From positions 49,077,001-49,141,000 of the forward strand of contig NC_083699.1 of NCBI RefSeq assembly GCF_033118175.1: a DNA stretch of 64,000 nt, given 5' to 3'. Below, piece by piece: positions 35,928-47,160 of the stretch; positions within the stretch are counted from its first letter, which is position 1; every line of letters begins with the position of its first letter. A program made the position numbers and the translations under genes. Source of the stretch: Dama dama. Its lineage: Eukaryota > Chordata > Mammalia > Artiodactyla > Cervidae. The notes beneath the pieces were generated by a model that was not told where the DNA came from, did no database searches, and saw nothing but the letters and a program-made list of their open reading frames with translations.

Positions 35928-36332
35928 ATCATCTCACAGAGGTAGAGAGAGAGAGAGGTATGTGTATGTGTTTATTGTCAGATTTTGGCTCATGTGATTG
36001 TGGGGGCTGACAAGTCCAAAATCTGTAGGGTAAGTGAGATGCAGGTAAGAATTGAGTTGCAGGTTCTTGAGTTGAAAACTTAGAAACTTAAATATTACAG
36101 TCTGGAGACCAAATTCCTTCTCTTTTGGGAAACCTCAGTCTTTGCTCTTAAGGCCCTCAACTGGTTGCATGAGAACTACCCATATTATGTAATTTCTTTT
36201 ACTTAAAGTCAACTGATTGTACATATTAAACACATCTTAAAAATACATTTATGGCAATTTCTAGACTGCTGTTTGACTAAAAAACTGGTCATTATAATCT
36301 AGCCAAGCTGGCACATAAAATTAACTGTCACA
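35928..36332 (-). repeat. Old MaLR-type LTR, antisense
   Basis: An (AGAG)n stretch, 'ggctgacaagtccaaaatct', 'aaggccctcaactggttgca' and the end 'gctggcacataaaattaact' follow the reverse order of a MaLR/ERVL-type LTR. Confidence 0.6.
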
Positions 36333-36989
36333 TCTGTAAATTCTAGGGGATGAGAGCTTCACTGTAGTGGGGTATATGGGATTCTTAGCCCTCTTAGGAG
36401 GCTGGGTGAGGCCAGCCCTTCCTCACCTCTTGCTCTTCTCCATACCCAGGCCTGTAGCTTCAGGTTCTACCTTTAACCAGAGCCTGAAATTGGGTCTGAA
36501 AGTTTTCTTCATTAATGTGCGGAAAGCTTAGAGCAGGTTTAGCAACCTCTCTGATGTGGATGGTGTGAATCCCTGCCTCTCATACTCCTCCAAAACTTAC
36601 AGGGGAGCCCTTACAAAACACAAAGCCTCCAGCTCAGATGCCTTGTGCTAGCAGGCATTCTCAGGCTTCTGGGATCGAGCTCTGGTTTTTCCCCTTCCTG
36701 GGGCCACCCCTCTGCCCAGCACCTCCAGCCTGTGTCCTAGGGAGGCCCAGTTAGCTGTCTGCTGTGGCAGAGGACAGCCTGGCAGTGACAGCCTGGGCCC
36801 CTGGGCTCTGCCTTCTGCAGGGGATGGTTACAGAACAGTGGAAGGAGGAAAGGATAGGCTCTCTTTATCTCAATTCTTAAATTTTAGGGCCTCCTCTTAA
36901 CTTTTCTGCTGGGTGATTATTTTTTGAGAAGTGGCTATCTAGAAGTGTGCTTTAGGTACATCCTTCAAGTGAAGTACAACTTGTATAAG

Positions 36990-37503
36990 TTATCATCTAT
37001 TGCTGCATAAGAAATTAGTCCAGTACTTAGTAGCTTGAAGTCACAAATTTGTATTTATCTGGTTGTTACTGTGATTCAGGGATCCATGAGCAACTTAGCT
37101 GGCTGCCTCTGGCTCAGGCTTTCTTATGGGATTGCAGCCAAGCTGTCAGTCAGGGCTACAGTTTCATATGAAGGCTCCACTGGCAGAGGGTCTGTTGCTA
37201 AGATCACGATGAGGTTGTTGTCAGGCTTCGTCATATCGGTCTCTTCACAATGTTGTCTCAATACCTGCAGCTGGTCTTCCCCAGGGCCAACAACCTAGAG
37301 TGAGGAAGCAAGTGCCCAAGATGACAGCCGAGGTCTTCTCATACCCTCATCTCAGAAATGACATCTCATCACTTCTGCAGGGCTCTGCTCACTACAAGTG
37401 AGTCACGCCATCCAGCCCCCACTCAGGGAAGCAGACTACACAAGGGCATGAATGCCTGGAGGTGGGGACCCCCAGGACCATCTTTGAGGCTGCTACCACA
37501 CAA
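36990..37503. repeat. Old 'gtggcttaaaacaa' repeat, copy 2 of 3
   Basis: It begins 'catctattgctgcataagaa', passes 'catatgaaggctccactggc' and 'atgacatctcatcacttctg', and ends 'ccatctttgaggctgctacc'. The order is the same as at 11.84 and 54.22 kb. Confidence 0.6.
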
Positions 37504-38134
37504 ATACATCCTTTTGCCCTAAAGTTATCTCTCCTTTTCAATTCTGACATTAGTTTTGTCTGAAAAATCATATTTGAACATGGAAATAAAGGTAAATGTG
37601 AAATGCCAAAAATAAAGTAGAGCTTTTAGGGGATAACATAAAGTAGGGGTCATACCCAAGTCATTTTTAAACAGAAAATATTAATTCTAAAGAATAATTT
37701 GGCAGCATATTTGTAATTTGAAAAATGTTGTAGAGGCAGTTTTGATGTGAAAACGTAAAGATTGATACAGACTTTTAAAAATTATCCCATGTAGATGATT
37801 TAAGAGTGTGAAAACAAAGGAAGAGAATAGTATAACTTCATTAAAAATATAAAATCAACAAAATAAGTAACTTCCTGAATAAAACATAACTGAATAAAAC
37901 CTAATCCTTTAGGTACCATGTAGTTTACTGTGACAAACTTTAAATCCATTTTTTCCCCTTCTCTATTAGTAGAATCATAGTTTTGCTTGGTATGGCATTA
38001 CTCTCAGCTGAAAATCCAGTAGATTAACAAATACAATAATCCCACTTCATTCTCCAACCTCCATCTAAATAGTTGTCGAAATAAAACTGAAGAAAATATT
38101 TACCTTTTTCTCCTCACCACCCACACTATTTTTG

Positions 38135-38480
38135 TTGCTGTTCAGTCGCTCAGTCGTATCCAACCCTTTGCGACCCCATGGACTGCGGCACACCAGGCTT
38201 CCCTGTCATTCACCAGCTCTCAGTGTTTGCTCAAACTCTTGTCCATTGAGTCGGTGATGTTATCCAACCATCTCGTCCTCTGTCGTCCCCTTCTCCACCT
38301 GCCTTCAATCTTTCCCAGCATCAGGGTCTTTTCTAATGAGTTGGCTCTTCGCATCAGGTGGCCAAAGTATTGGAGCTTCAGCATCAGTCCCTCCAAGGAA
38401 TATTCAGGGTTGATTTCCTTTAAGATTGACTGGTTTGATCTCCTTGCAGTTCAAAGGAATCTCAAGAGTCTTCTCCAACA
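38135..38480 (-). mobile_element. BovB LINE 3' fragment, antisense
   Basis: It starts 'ctgttcagtcgctcagtcgt' and continues through 'attgagtcggtgatgttatc', 'gcatcagggtcttttctaat' and 'ctcaagagtcttctccaaca', the reverse strand of the last ~350 bases of BovB. Confidence 0.9.
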
Positions 38481-39280
38481 ATGCTTCTTTGTTCATTTAT
38501 AAAAGGTCTTTCATATAAGTTAACCAATTTTTCAATATATTGAACTTCTAAACACTCAAATAACTTTCAGATGATAAGCATGTTTAAATGTCAGAAGAGT
38601 GAGAGCAGAGTAGGTATAGTAGATGTGTACCATGTGCACAAATGAGAGAGAAATGGAGAAGGCAAAGAAACCGCCCCCTCCCCAAACCAAATCCTGTGTA
38701 ATCCTGGAGTATACAGCCCAGAGGTAAGATGGGCTTGGAAACAGACTCAGTAAGACAAGTGCTGGGACGGGCACTAAGCCCTGGATGCTGCTGGATCCCG
38801 GAGGAAGGGATCTGGGGACAGCTTCCTGGAGAAGGAAATGGACCCTGTCTTGAAGGATGCATTGGATTCAACCTGGCAGGGAAGAGGAGTGGGCAGGAAG
38901 GCATTCCAGGCAGGAGCCTCATCGGTAGGAGGGTGGAGGTGAGGGAGCAGTGAGGTCACCACTGGGACACCCAGTGCATCTGTGGGGGAGTTGTCGGCTG
39001 AGGGATGGGAGGGTGGGGAGGTGGAGAGGGGACAGACCAGGAGGGGCCTCGTGGGGGTAGGATGTGGCTTTGACTTGACTTGTCAGGGCTTGGAAGTCTT
39101 GCAGAGTTTGCTGTAAGAACACTCGGCTTATCTGGAATTTCTTCCAAGCCTCACCCCTGTGGTGCTGCCTCTGTCTTTTCCCAGCGGGCTCACCTCTGAG
39201 GGCATGGGGGTGGTTGTCAGTGCTCCCCCCTGTGCCCTGACTCTGACCTGAGTCCTTGCTTCTCCCCTCCCCCCCCGCAG

Positions 39281-39472
39281 GGAAACACAGGCGTGCTTGC
39301 AGGCGTGTTTCTGGTGTCCTTCGTCGCCCTGGTGGCCCTGGTCACTGTGCTGTCCGGCATCGGGGTTGGGGAGCACTGTGGCTTGGGCAGCGGCGGCGTG
39401 TACTCCATGATCACCGCGGTCCTTGGCGGGCAGACGGGAGGCACCATCGGGCTGCTGTATGTGTTTGGACAG
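39281..39472 (+). CDS. SLC12A8: SLC12A8 coding exon 4 (residues 67-130)
   Basis: 192 bases, 64 codons, phase 0 at both ends; the acceptor is ccccgcag and the donor CAG|gtgagg. It starts GNTGVLAGVFLVSFVALVAL and encodes membrane segment 2 (about residues 71-94), a short loop (G-V-G-E-H-C-G-L-G-S-G-G-V-Y-S-M-I), and the start of segment 3 (G-G-Q-T-G-G-T-I-G-L-L-Y-V-F-G-Q). The G-S-G-G-V-Y and G-G-Q-x-G-G motifs are typical of the cation-chloride cotransporter branch of the APC superfamily. Confidence 0.96.
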
Positions 39473-40934
39473 GTGAGGCTGCCGACCTGTGGAATGGCTT
39501 CTCTTGACTTGCCATCTGCCGCCTTCTTCTCATCCACCTTCCACCTGCCCCCTTGCCCCCACCGCTGACCTGAGAGGACACCAGAATGGATGGTTGAGGG
39601 AGCTCAGAGCGGAGCCGGGCTCTGGTCCAGGGCCCTGACTGCTAGTCTCCAAGCCTCCTCCTTCTCCACCACCTCTGCCTCTGGAGTCCTGCTGCTGCCA
39701 GGGAGCAGGGAGTTGCGGGCTGCGACCATCCTTACAGCCTGTTTGGGGAGGGGGTGCACAGCAGTGGCCGGAGCCCAAATGGCAGCTGGGTGGCCTAGTC
39801 CCTGGGGCACTTTTACACTGAAAAGGGGACATTTCGCCTGTGCCAGGGACTTCCCTAGAAGCAGACAGTTCTCAAATGAACCGGAGCTCTCTAGGCTCAT
39901 TGATGGCTTGACGGCCTCAAGAGGGAGGCTGAAAGCCCCTGTGTGGATGCCCTGTCTGAGAAGGAGAATACTAATGAGGGGGCCCCTCACCAGGGTGGAC
40001 GGAGGCCCTCAGAAAACCACTGAGGAGAGAGAAGTACTGAAGCATGTTTAGCTAAAACACAGGGATGGTGACCTAGTGCTGAGGAAACAAGTGCAGACAT
40101 TAAGCAGCAGGTCTTTGTGAGGACTTCTTGGACTGAAAAGGCTTTAATGATGGTGCAAAGGGTGGTGGGTGGCTGAAAAAATAGTTTAAAGAAAAGAATC
40201 TGTCTAAGAAAGAGCACAAGAGTCTCCTCAAAGAAAGCATCAGTCCGTTCCTTTTATTTTTAAGCAGTAGGGACAGGATATTGTAGCAAAAATACATCTG
40301 ATTCTTCAACAGCACAAAACTCTGAGTGTGTATGTGTGTGTGTGTAGGACAGATGCATAAAAGGCAGACACATGGTCAGTGCACTCTTAAAAACCCCTTG
40401 CCTTTATGGAGAAAGGTCTTTAAGCAGGGTAGTTTGGGAGGTGAGCAATAAACAGTCAGTTTACTTTATTACCCCGGGGATTTATATACTGATTTTTTTT
40501 TTTTTAACTTTGTTTTATAGCCAAGCAGGCTGCAAGAGGGACAAAGAGCAGTCTTCACTTCCCCTGCTTCCTGGGGTAGACAAAAAGCTCAGCTCTTGAA
40601 GCAGACACCACAGACAGGGGACCAGTGCTAGTGGACGGGAATCCCTCCCTCCTCACGCCCCCCACCCTGCCCCCCACCTTCAAAGAGAGGAAGTCTCCTG
40701 AATGTGAACTGACTTGGGAGGAAAAGTGATCACAAAGATGTTTTCCGAGAGCAGGCAGCCCCTCTTGAAAAGCCATCGCACTGACAGCCTTGCTTGCTTA
40801 CTTTCTGTTGCTTTGGGGCCCAGCCAGAGACACCCGTGCCCCTCTGGTCAGTGGCCTCAGCATACCCCTGCTGCTTCTCTGCCTGACCTGGGCTGGGCTC
40901 TCTGATCAGGATGTGGCTGTTTTCATATGCTGCT

Positions 40935-41655
40935 AGATATAGCGTGCTAGCATTTTGTTGAGGATTTTTGCCTCTATATTGTGAAGGATATTGATCTGTA
41001 GTTTTCTTGTGATACTCTTGTCTAGTTTGGGTGTCATGATCATACTGGCCTCACAGAATGAGTTGGGAAGTGTTCCCACCTCTTCTTCTATTTCTGGGAA
41101 GAGTTTATGGAGGATTGGTGTTAACTCTTCTTTAAACATTTGGGAGAGTTTGGTGGTGAAACCATCTAGTCCTGGGCTTTTCTTTGTAGGAAGTTTTTTG
41201 ATTGCTATTTCAGTCTCTTTACTCACATAGGCATATTCTGACCTTCTGTTTCTTCTTGAGTTTTGGTAGTTTATATCTTTCTAGGAAATTGTCCTTTTTA
41301 TCTAGGTTATCTAATGTTTTTGCATATAATCATTCATAGATTCCCTTATAATCTTTTGTTTTTGTAAGATTGATAGCAGTGGTCTCCTTTCATTCCTGAT
41401 TTTAATCATTTGAGTCTTCCTCTTTTGTTGGTCAGTCTAGTTAAAGGTTTGTCTGCAAAGAAGCAATTTTTGGTTTTGTGACTTTTTTCTTTTCTTTTTC
41501 TGACCTCTGTTTCATTTATTTCTGCTCCAATTTCTATTAGTTTTTTCCTTCTCTTTCCTCTGGGTTTAGTTCACTCTTCGTTTTCTAGTTTCTTAAAGTG
41601 GAAAGTTAGATCATTGATGTGAGACCTTTTTCTTCCAGAGAGTGATTGGGGTTTC
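40935..41655 (-). mobile_element. L1 LINE ORF2 fragment, antisense
   Basis: On the minus strand a 97-codon stretch (40933-41226) contains L-P-T-K-K-S-P-G-L-D-G-F, N-S-F-C-E-A-S and E-A-K-I-L-N-K, the fingers region of mammalian L1 reverse transcriptase. Upstream sequence to about 41,655 continues the L1 order without an open frame. A dead copy. Confidence 0.8.
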
Positions 41656-41679
41656 TGAGGGTCCTCATTCCTGGTTCTT

Positions 41680-42116
41680 CAGTTCAGTTGCTAAGTTGTG
41701 TCTAACTCTTTGCGACCCCATGGACTGCAGCACGCCGGGCCTCCCTGTCCATCACCAACTCCCGGAGCTTGCTCAAACTCATGTCCATCGAGTTGGTGAT
41801 GCCATCCAACCATCTCATCCTCTGTTGGCCCCTTCTCCTCCTGTCTGCAATCTTTCCCAGCATCAGGGTCTTTTCCACTGAGTCAGTTCTTCACATCAGG
41901 TGCCCAAAGTATTAGAGCTTTAGCTTCAGCATCAGTCTTTCCAATGAATATTCAGGATTGATTTCCTTTAGGATTGACTGGTTTGATGTCCTTGCAGTCC
42001 AAGGGACTCTCAAGGGTCTTCTCCAATACCACAATTCAAAAGCATCAATACTTTGGTGCTCAGCTTTCTTTATGGTCCAACTCTCACATCCATATATGAC
42101 TACTGGAAAAACCATA
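41680..42116 (-). mobile_element. BovB LINE 3' fragment, antisense (left arm of an inverted pair)
   Basis: It starts 'agttcagttgctaagttgtg' and runs through 'ccatcgagttggtgatgcca' to 'ctactggaaaaaccatagct', the reverse strand of the last ~440 bases of BovB. It faces away from the sense BovB copy that starts about 90 bases further on. Confidence 0.9.
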
Positions 42117-42179
42117 GCTTTGGTTCTTATTAACCCCTAATCCCCTCATCCCAGGGCATGCATGCCCTTACGTATTTTT

Positions 42180-42208
42180 AGTAATTGCCAGAGGAGATGG
42201 CAATTACT
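42180..42208. other. Perfect 11-base inverted repeat at the BovB junction
   Basis: AGTAATTGCCA (42180-42190) and its exact complement TGGCAATTACT (42198-42208) are separated by 7 bases. The right arm abuts the first recognisable BovB base of the next element. It lies in the spacer between the two opposed BovB copies. Confidence 0.85.
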
Positions 42209-43298
42209 TTGCTTTATTGACTATGCCAAAGCCTTTGACTGTGTGGATCACAACAAACTGGAAAATTCTTCAAGAGATGGGAATACCAGACCACCTTACC
42301 TGCCTCCTGAGAAATCTGTATACAGGTCAGGAAGCAATAGTTAGAGCTGGACATGGAACAACAGACTGGTTCCAAATAGGAAAAGGAGTATGTCAAGGTT
42401 GTATATTGTCACCCTGCTTATTTAATGTATATGCAGAGTATATCATGCAAAATGCCAGGCTGGATAAAGTACAAGCTGGAATCAAGATTGCCGAGAGAAA
42501 TATAAATAACCTCAGATATGCAGATGACACCACCCTTATGGCAGAAAGCAAAGAAGAACTAAACAGCCTCTTGATGAAACTAAAAGAGCAGAGTGAAAAA
42601 GTTGGCTTAAAACTCAACATTCAGAAAACCAAGATCATGGCATCCGGTCCCATATACTTCATGACAAATAGATGGGGAAACAGAGGAAACAGTGGCTGAC
42701 TTTATTTTCTTGGGCTCCAAAATCACTGCAGATGGTGACTGCAGCCATGAAATTAAAAGACGCTTGCTCCTTGGAAGAAAAGCTATGACCAATCTAGACA
42801 GCATATTAAAAAGCAGAGACATTACTTTGCCAACAAAAGTCTGTCTAGTCAAAGCTATGGTTTTTCCAGTAGTCATGTATGGATGTGAGAGTTGGATTAT
42901 AAGGAAAGCTGAGCGCCGAAGAACTGATGCTTTTGAACTGTGCTGTTGGAGAAGACTCTTGAGGGTCCCTTGGACTGCAAGGAGATCCAACCAGTCCATC
43001 CTAAAGGAAATCAATCTTGAATATTCATTGGGAGGACTAATGTTGAAGCTGAAACTCCAATACTTTGGTCATCTGATGTGAAGAACTGACTCATTGGAAA
43101 AGACCCTGATGTTGGGAAAGATTGAGGGCAGGAGGAGAAGAAGACGACAGAGGATGAGATGGTTGGATGGTATCACTGACTCGATGGACAAGAGTTTGAG
43201 CAAGCTCCGGGAGTTGGTGATGGACAGGGAGGCCTGGCGTGCTGCAGGCAACGGGATCGCAAAGATTTGGACCTGACTGAGCGACTGAACTGAACTGA
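42209..43298 (+). mobile_element. BovB LINE, 5'-truncated, sense, with broken reverse transcriptase
   Basis: It starts within the reverse-transcriptase palm ('ctttattgactatgccaaag', encoding the F-I-D-Y-A-K-A-F-D motif). A 160-codon open stretch (42217-42699) is entered in one frame and carries G-V-C-Q-G-C-I-L-S-P and the catalytic Y-A-D-D-T box. The C-terminal part (M-Y-G-C-E-S-W, then W-T-A-R-R-S-N-Q-S-I) continues in a shifted frame at 42692-43081. The 3' end is intact ('tgagcgactgaactgaactg'). It was a self-mobilising LINE of the RTE clade; this copy is dead. Confidence 0.93.
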
Positions 43299-43323
43299 GG
43301 AGATGGCCTGTTGTGCCCTGGAG

Positions 43324-43558
43324 CAGGATCATCAAACTTCTTCTGAAAAGGGCCAGATAGTAAATATTTTAGTTTTTCGTGAGACTGTCATAGGTTTTCT
43401 TCACAGTGACTCAACTCTGCTATATAAGTGTGAAAGAAGCCATAGACAATTTGAAGTGGACGTGGCTGTGTGCCAGTTAAGCTTTATTCCCCAAACAGGC
43501 AGCAGCAGGATTTGGCCAGAGGGCCAGAGTTTGCTGGCCCTTGCCCCAGAGCATCAAC
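43324..43558 (-). repeat. Old hAT-type DNA transposon remnant
   Basis: 'aagggccagatagtaaatat', 'gaagccatagacaatttgaa', 'ggacgtggctgtgtgccagt' and 'ggatttggccagagggccag' follow one known mammalian non-autonomous hAT element in order. The subfamily is not named with certainty. Confidence 0.5.
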
Positions 43559-44559
43559 ATTAAGAAGATACAGACATTTAAAATAATGATTTTTTTTTTT
43601 AAGCTTACAAAACTTTCCATTGCCTTGCATCCTTCCAGATCCTTCCCTGTTCATCTCTCTGAGACACTGGTGCCAGGCCTGTTGTGTGTGAAGTGATGAA
43701 CTGGGGTCCCTCCTTGCTCCCTGCCCTACCTCCTGAGTGCTTCCTCAGGACCACTTGCCCTGGATGCAGAATACCAGCTTCAGCTTGCACTGTCCTGTCT
43801 AAAAGCATTTATTCATGGCTCACCTGCTGCTCACGAGACTCTGTAAAAAACAATGGAGGATTGAAAGACTTTCCTGGACCCAGTACAGGCCTGGGGTTTG
43901 TGATGTGGAAGCAAACACATCTGTAGGACATACAGCCTACCAACTCAAACTTTAAACTAGGAGTTTCGTGTGAGAAGAGGAAGGGTGTGGAGAGGCAGTT
44001 CTATCCTCTAGGTAGATTTTCTTTCTGGAAAGAGAAATGCCTATGATTGTGAAAATGCAATTTTTTAAAAACAACAAATGCTTTCAAAGGGAGGTGTTAC
44101 ACCCTGAAAATCTAGTGGGTGACACCCTCTGGTTCCTGTGTCAGACAGAGGGTTAGTTCTCTGTAGAGGACCAAAGAGAAAAAGGAATGCTTGTGATTCT
44201 AAACTTTAAGAGGAGATAAAAATTTTTTAAATATAGTAAATTCTGAGGAGATTGACACATTAAACAAATCAAAAGGGATATTTTCTAGTGAAGAGGAACT
44301 TCATGGTTGGAAGGTAGACCATGTCTAAGGTGGTTGGATTGCTCTGGGCAAGGGCTGGCAGCTGCTGTTGTCCATACGTCTCCCTGGGGGAGCCCAGGCC
44401 AGGCATGAGCTCGCTGGCAGTGATGGGGCCATGGGGGAGCCTTGTTTCCTGGAGGCACTGTGCCCAGATGCAGTTTTTGCATAAACAGAATAATACTCAA
44501 ATATGTTTGTTTTTATTTTCCTTGATAAAATTTCTTTAAAATTGCAAAATGATGTGCAT

Positions 44560-45470
44560 TGTAACCAGTTAGCATATCAGAGATAATGGAGATGAAAAGG
44601 TTGTTTCCCTCCCCTCCTGTGGTAACCAGTGTGAACACCAAGTGTCCTGTTCAGCACCTTCCCTTGCGTTCACTGACATGAATTTATGGATGTTTGAAGC
44701 ACTTGCTTGTTTTTACCAAGATGGGGACAAATTTCATAACCTATTCTATGATTTGTATTTATCACTGAACAAGAAGTTATCGACATTTTGCTAGGCCAAT
44801 GCCTTGAAGTCATGCTTTTAAACTAGTTGCTTTGTGTTGTATGATATGGATGTACTGTAATTCATGGTACATTCATTCTCTATTCATTGTTTTACTCTCT
44901 TATGTAAGAGTAGTTTTATTCCTTTTCTCACTTCTAAAAGTCTATATTTTTGTACTTTCTCTTCTTAATCGGGCTGAGGGATGTTTATGTATTTTATTGA
45001 TCTCAAAAAAGAAAAAAATCAGCTTTGTTCTTTGTATACTTTCTTTTGTTTTTTACTTTCATTATTAATTTCATATATCCCTTTATTAAATATTTCTTCT
45101 GACTATCTTTGTATTTATATTGATTTTTTTAAATCACTTCTTAATACTTTGTTCATGTATTTATAAACTATTAAAGAAAATTAGAGTTGTAGTTTTCCCC
45201 CTTCTGAATGCAGGATTAATGTGCTCAAGTTTTAGAATAAATCCTCTTTATTGCTTTCTAGATAATTTGAAATTTAAAAAATTTCTCCTTATTTTGCCAA
45301 CATGGCTTAAATTTATTTGTGTTCTATTTTCCCCCTTGTTGATTTGGAAGTTCTACTATGCTTTTCATTCTTTGGGTAGTTACTATCTGCTTTTAGGAGC
45401 TGTAATTATACTTTTTCTATACTTCCCAAACAAAAACATTACTTACAACTCCTCTACATACCAAATATGA
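44560..45470 (-). repeat. Probable old L1 fragment, antisense
   Basis: T-rich sequence with 'ttattgatctcaaaaaagaa' and 'tcagctttgttctttgtata' resembles the antisense L1 ORF2 3' region. Diverged; open frames here are short and low-complexity. Confidence 0.4.
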
Positions 45471-45849
45471 AATCTCTGATACTTTTACCTACATTCCATA
45501 GTTACTCTTACCTCTTATCCTCAAATCCTTAGGTTTTTGAGAAGTTGATTTAATTTGGGGCTGTCAAAACTTTCCCCTAAAAGTAAGTCTCTTCAGTTTC
45601 AAGAATCTTTATAACTTGTGTTGCAAATTTCCAGTGACCCTGCCATCAACTATTTAGCACTAACAAAGTATTTTATTGAATTCATGGCCGTTTCCTTTTC
45701 TTCAGTAGCTGTGACTGAACAACAATAACAGCAACAACAATGATAATGCCAATTGCTATTATTTCTGCAACTCTATCTGTGAGCCAGGTGTTGCTCTAGG
45801 ATTTCACACAAATTGTCTCATTTAATCCTAACAATAACTTTTTTTTTTG

Positions 45850-46520
45850 AGGTGATTTCTTTTTTTCTATTTAAATTCTTTTTTAAAAAAATTAAAGTAT
45901 ATTCTTTTCCATTATGGTTTATCATAGGGTATTGAATTTAATTCTCTGTGCTATACAGTTCTCTGTGCTATACGTTTATTCATTCTATATATGTAATAGT
46001 TTATGTCTGCTAACCCTAACCTCCACTCCATCCCTCCCTAAATCCCCTCCCCCTTGGCAACCACAAGTCTTTTCTCTCTGTTGTAAGTCTGTTTTGTAAA
46101 TGGTTTCATTTGTGTCATGTTTTAGATTCCATACATAACTGATGCTGTGCTGCGGTTAGTCACTCAGTCATGTCCAACTCTTTGTGACCCCATGGACCCA
46201 CCAGGCTCCTCTGTCCATGGAGATTCTCCAGCAAGAATACTGGAGTGGGTTGCCATGCCCTCCTCCAAGGAATCTTCCCAACCCAGGAATCAAACCCAGG
46301 TCTCTCTTTGCAGGTGGATTCTTTACCATCTAAGCCAACACAACTGATATCATATGGTATTTGTTTTTCTCTTTCTGACTTGCTTCACTTACTACTATAA
46401 TCTCTAGATCCATCCATGTTGCTGCAAATGGCATTATTTACTTTTTTTTAATGACTAAGTAGTATTTTATTGTATATAATTGCATTATATAATATTCCAT
46501 TGTGTATATATATGTATATA
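45850..46520 (-). mobile_element. L1 3' UTR region, antisense, split by a SINE
   Basis: 'ttccattatggtttatcata', 'tctgctaaccctaacctcca', 'cccttggcaaccacaagtct' then, after the SINE, 'atatcatatggtatttgttt' and 'gatccatccatgttgctgca' follow the antisense 3' end of ungulate L1. It ends in a TA/TG-rich microsatellite. Confidence 0.75.
46144..46341 (-). mobile_element. Bov-tA SINE, antisense, inside L1
   Basis: 'ggttagtcactcagtcatgt', 'agcaagaatactggagtggg', 'acccaggaatcaaacccagg' and 'ctttaccatctaagccaaca' identify the SINE. The 7-base repeat AACTGAT (46137-46143 and 46342-46348) flanks it, and the L1 sequence resumes directly after the second copy. Confidence 0.92.
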
Positions 46521-46565
46521 TGCATATATATATATACATATATATATGTATATATATATACACAC
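46500..46565. repeat. (TATATG/CA)n microsatellite
   Basis: A run of TA, TG and CA dinucleotides at the end of the L1 fragment, alternating purine and pyrimidine throughout. Likely polymorphic. Confidence 0.85.
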
Positions 46566-47160
46566 ATAGCAACAGTAAGCATAGTATTTATTCATAAAAT
46601 GGGGGATGAGGAAGGGCTTCATGAAGAAGGAGGACCTTGACTGAAGCTTGAGTAGAATTTATTTCCTGAGAGAGCAGTAAGTGCAGAGTGACAGGGGGCT
46701 AAGGAACTATGGAAAGTGAGGTTGGTGTTTTTTTCAAATGTTTATTTGAAATTGTGCTTCACATATTTTTTAAGGGGTAACATCTTGACTCTCAGGCAAA
46801 TATAAACATGTGCCAGAGAGTTTCTTTGACTCATTGATTACTAGAGGAGCCAGTAAGATGTTAAAGTTGAGTGAGGTACGGGTCTTGGACAGATACAGAT
46901 CAGATCCATAAGTTCCTAGTTAGGCAGTTTCATGAATAAATGTAAGGATGAGATTGCTAGGTTAGATACAAAACCAGTTAATGTTGTACAGGACAACATA
47001 CCCTAATGTTTGGTGTTATCTCTTCTACCCGGAAGTTCTGTACATCTCTGCTGGAAAAAAAAAAAATCTATGAGTTAACATGTAACTTCACTGAATTTGG
47101 GACAGTGAGTAGGACTAAGTACTTTCACCTAGATAGTCCTTGGGTAGCCTTTGTTCCATC

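Larger units (their letters stand above)
34197..39280 (+). other. SLC12A8: SLC12A8 intron 3 (about 5.1 kb)
   Basis: Donor gtgagt, acceptor with a strong polypyrimidine tract (a C-run of ten just before gcag). It holds an antisense ERVL-like LTR with a SINE inside it (34.7-35.7 kb), further old LTR-like pieces (35.9-37.5 kb) and a BovB 3' end (38.1-38.5 kb). The stretches 34.2-34.7, 36.3-37.0, 37.5-38.1 and 38.5-39.28 kb show nothing I can name. Confidence 0.85.

Noticed and set aside
39256..39568. Frames extending beyond the exon at 39281-39472
   Set aside because: The extensions read through the polypyrimidine acceptor on one side and the gtgagg donor on the other. Only the middle matches the transporter.
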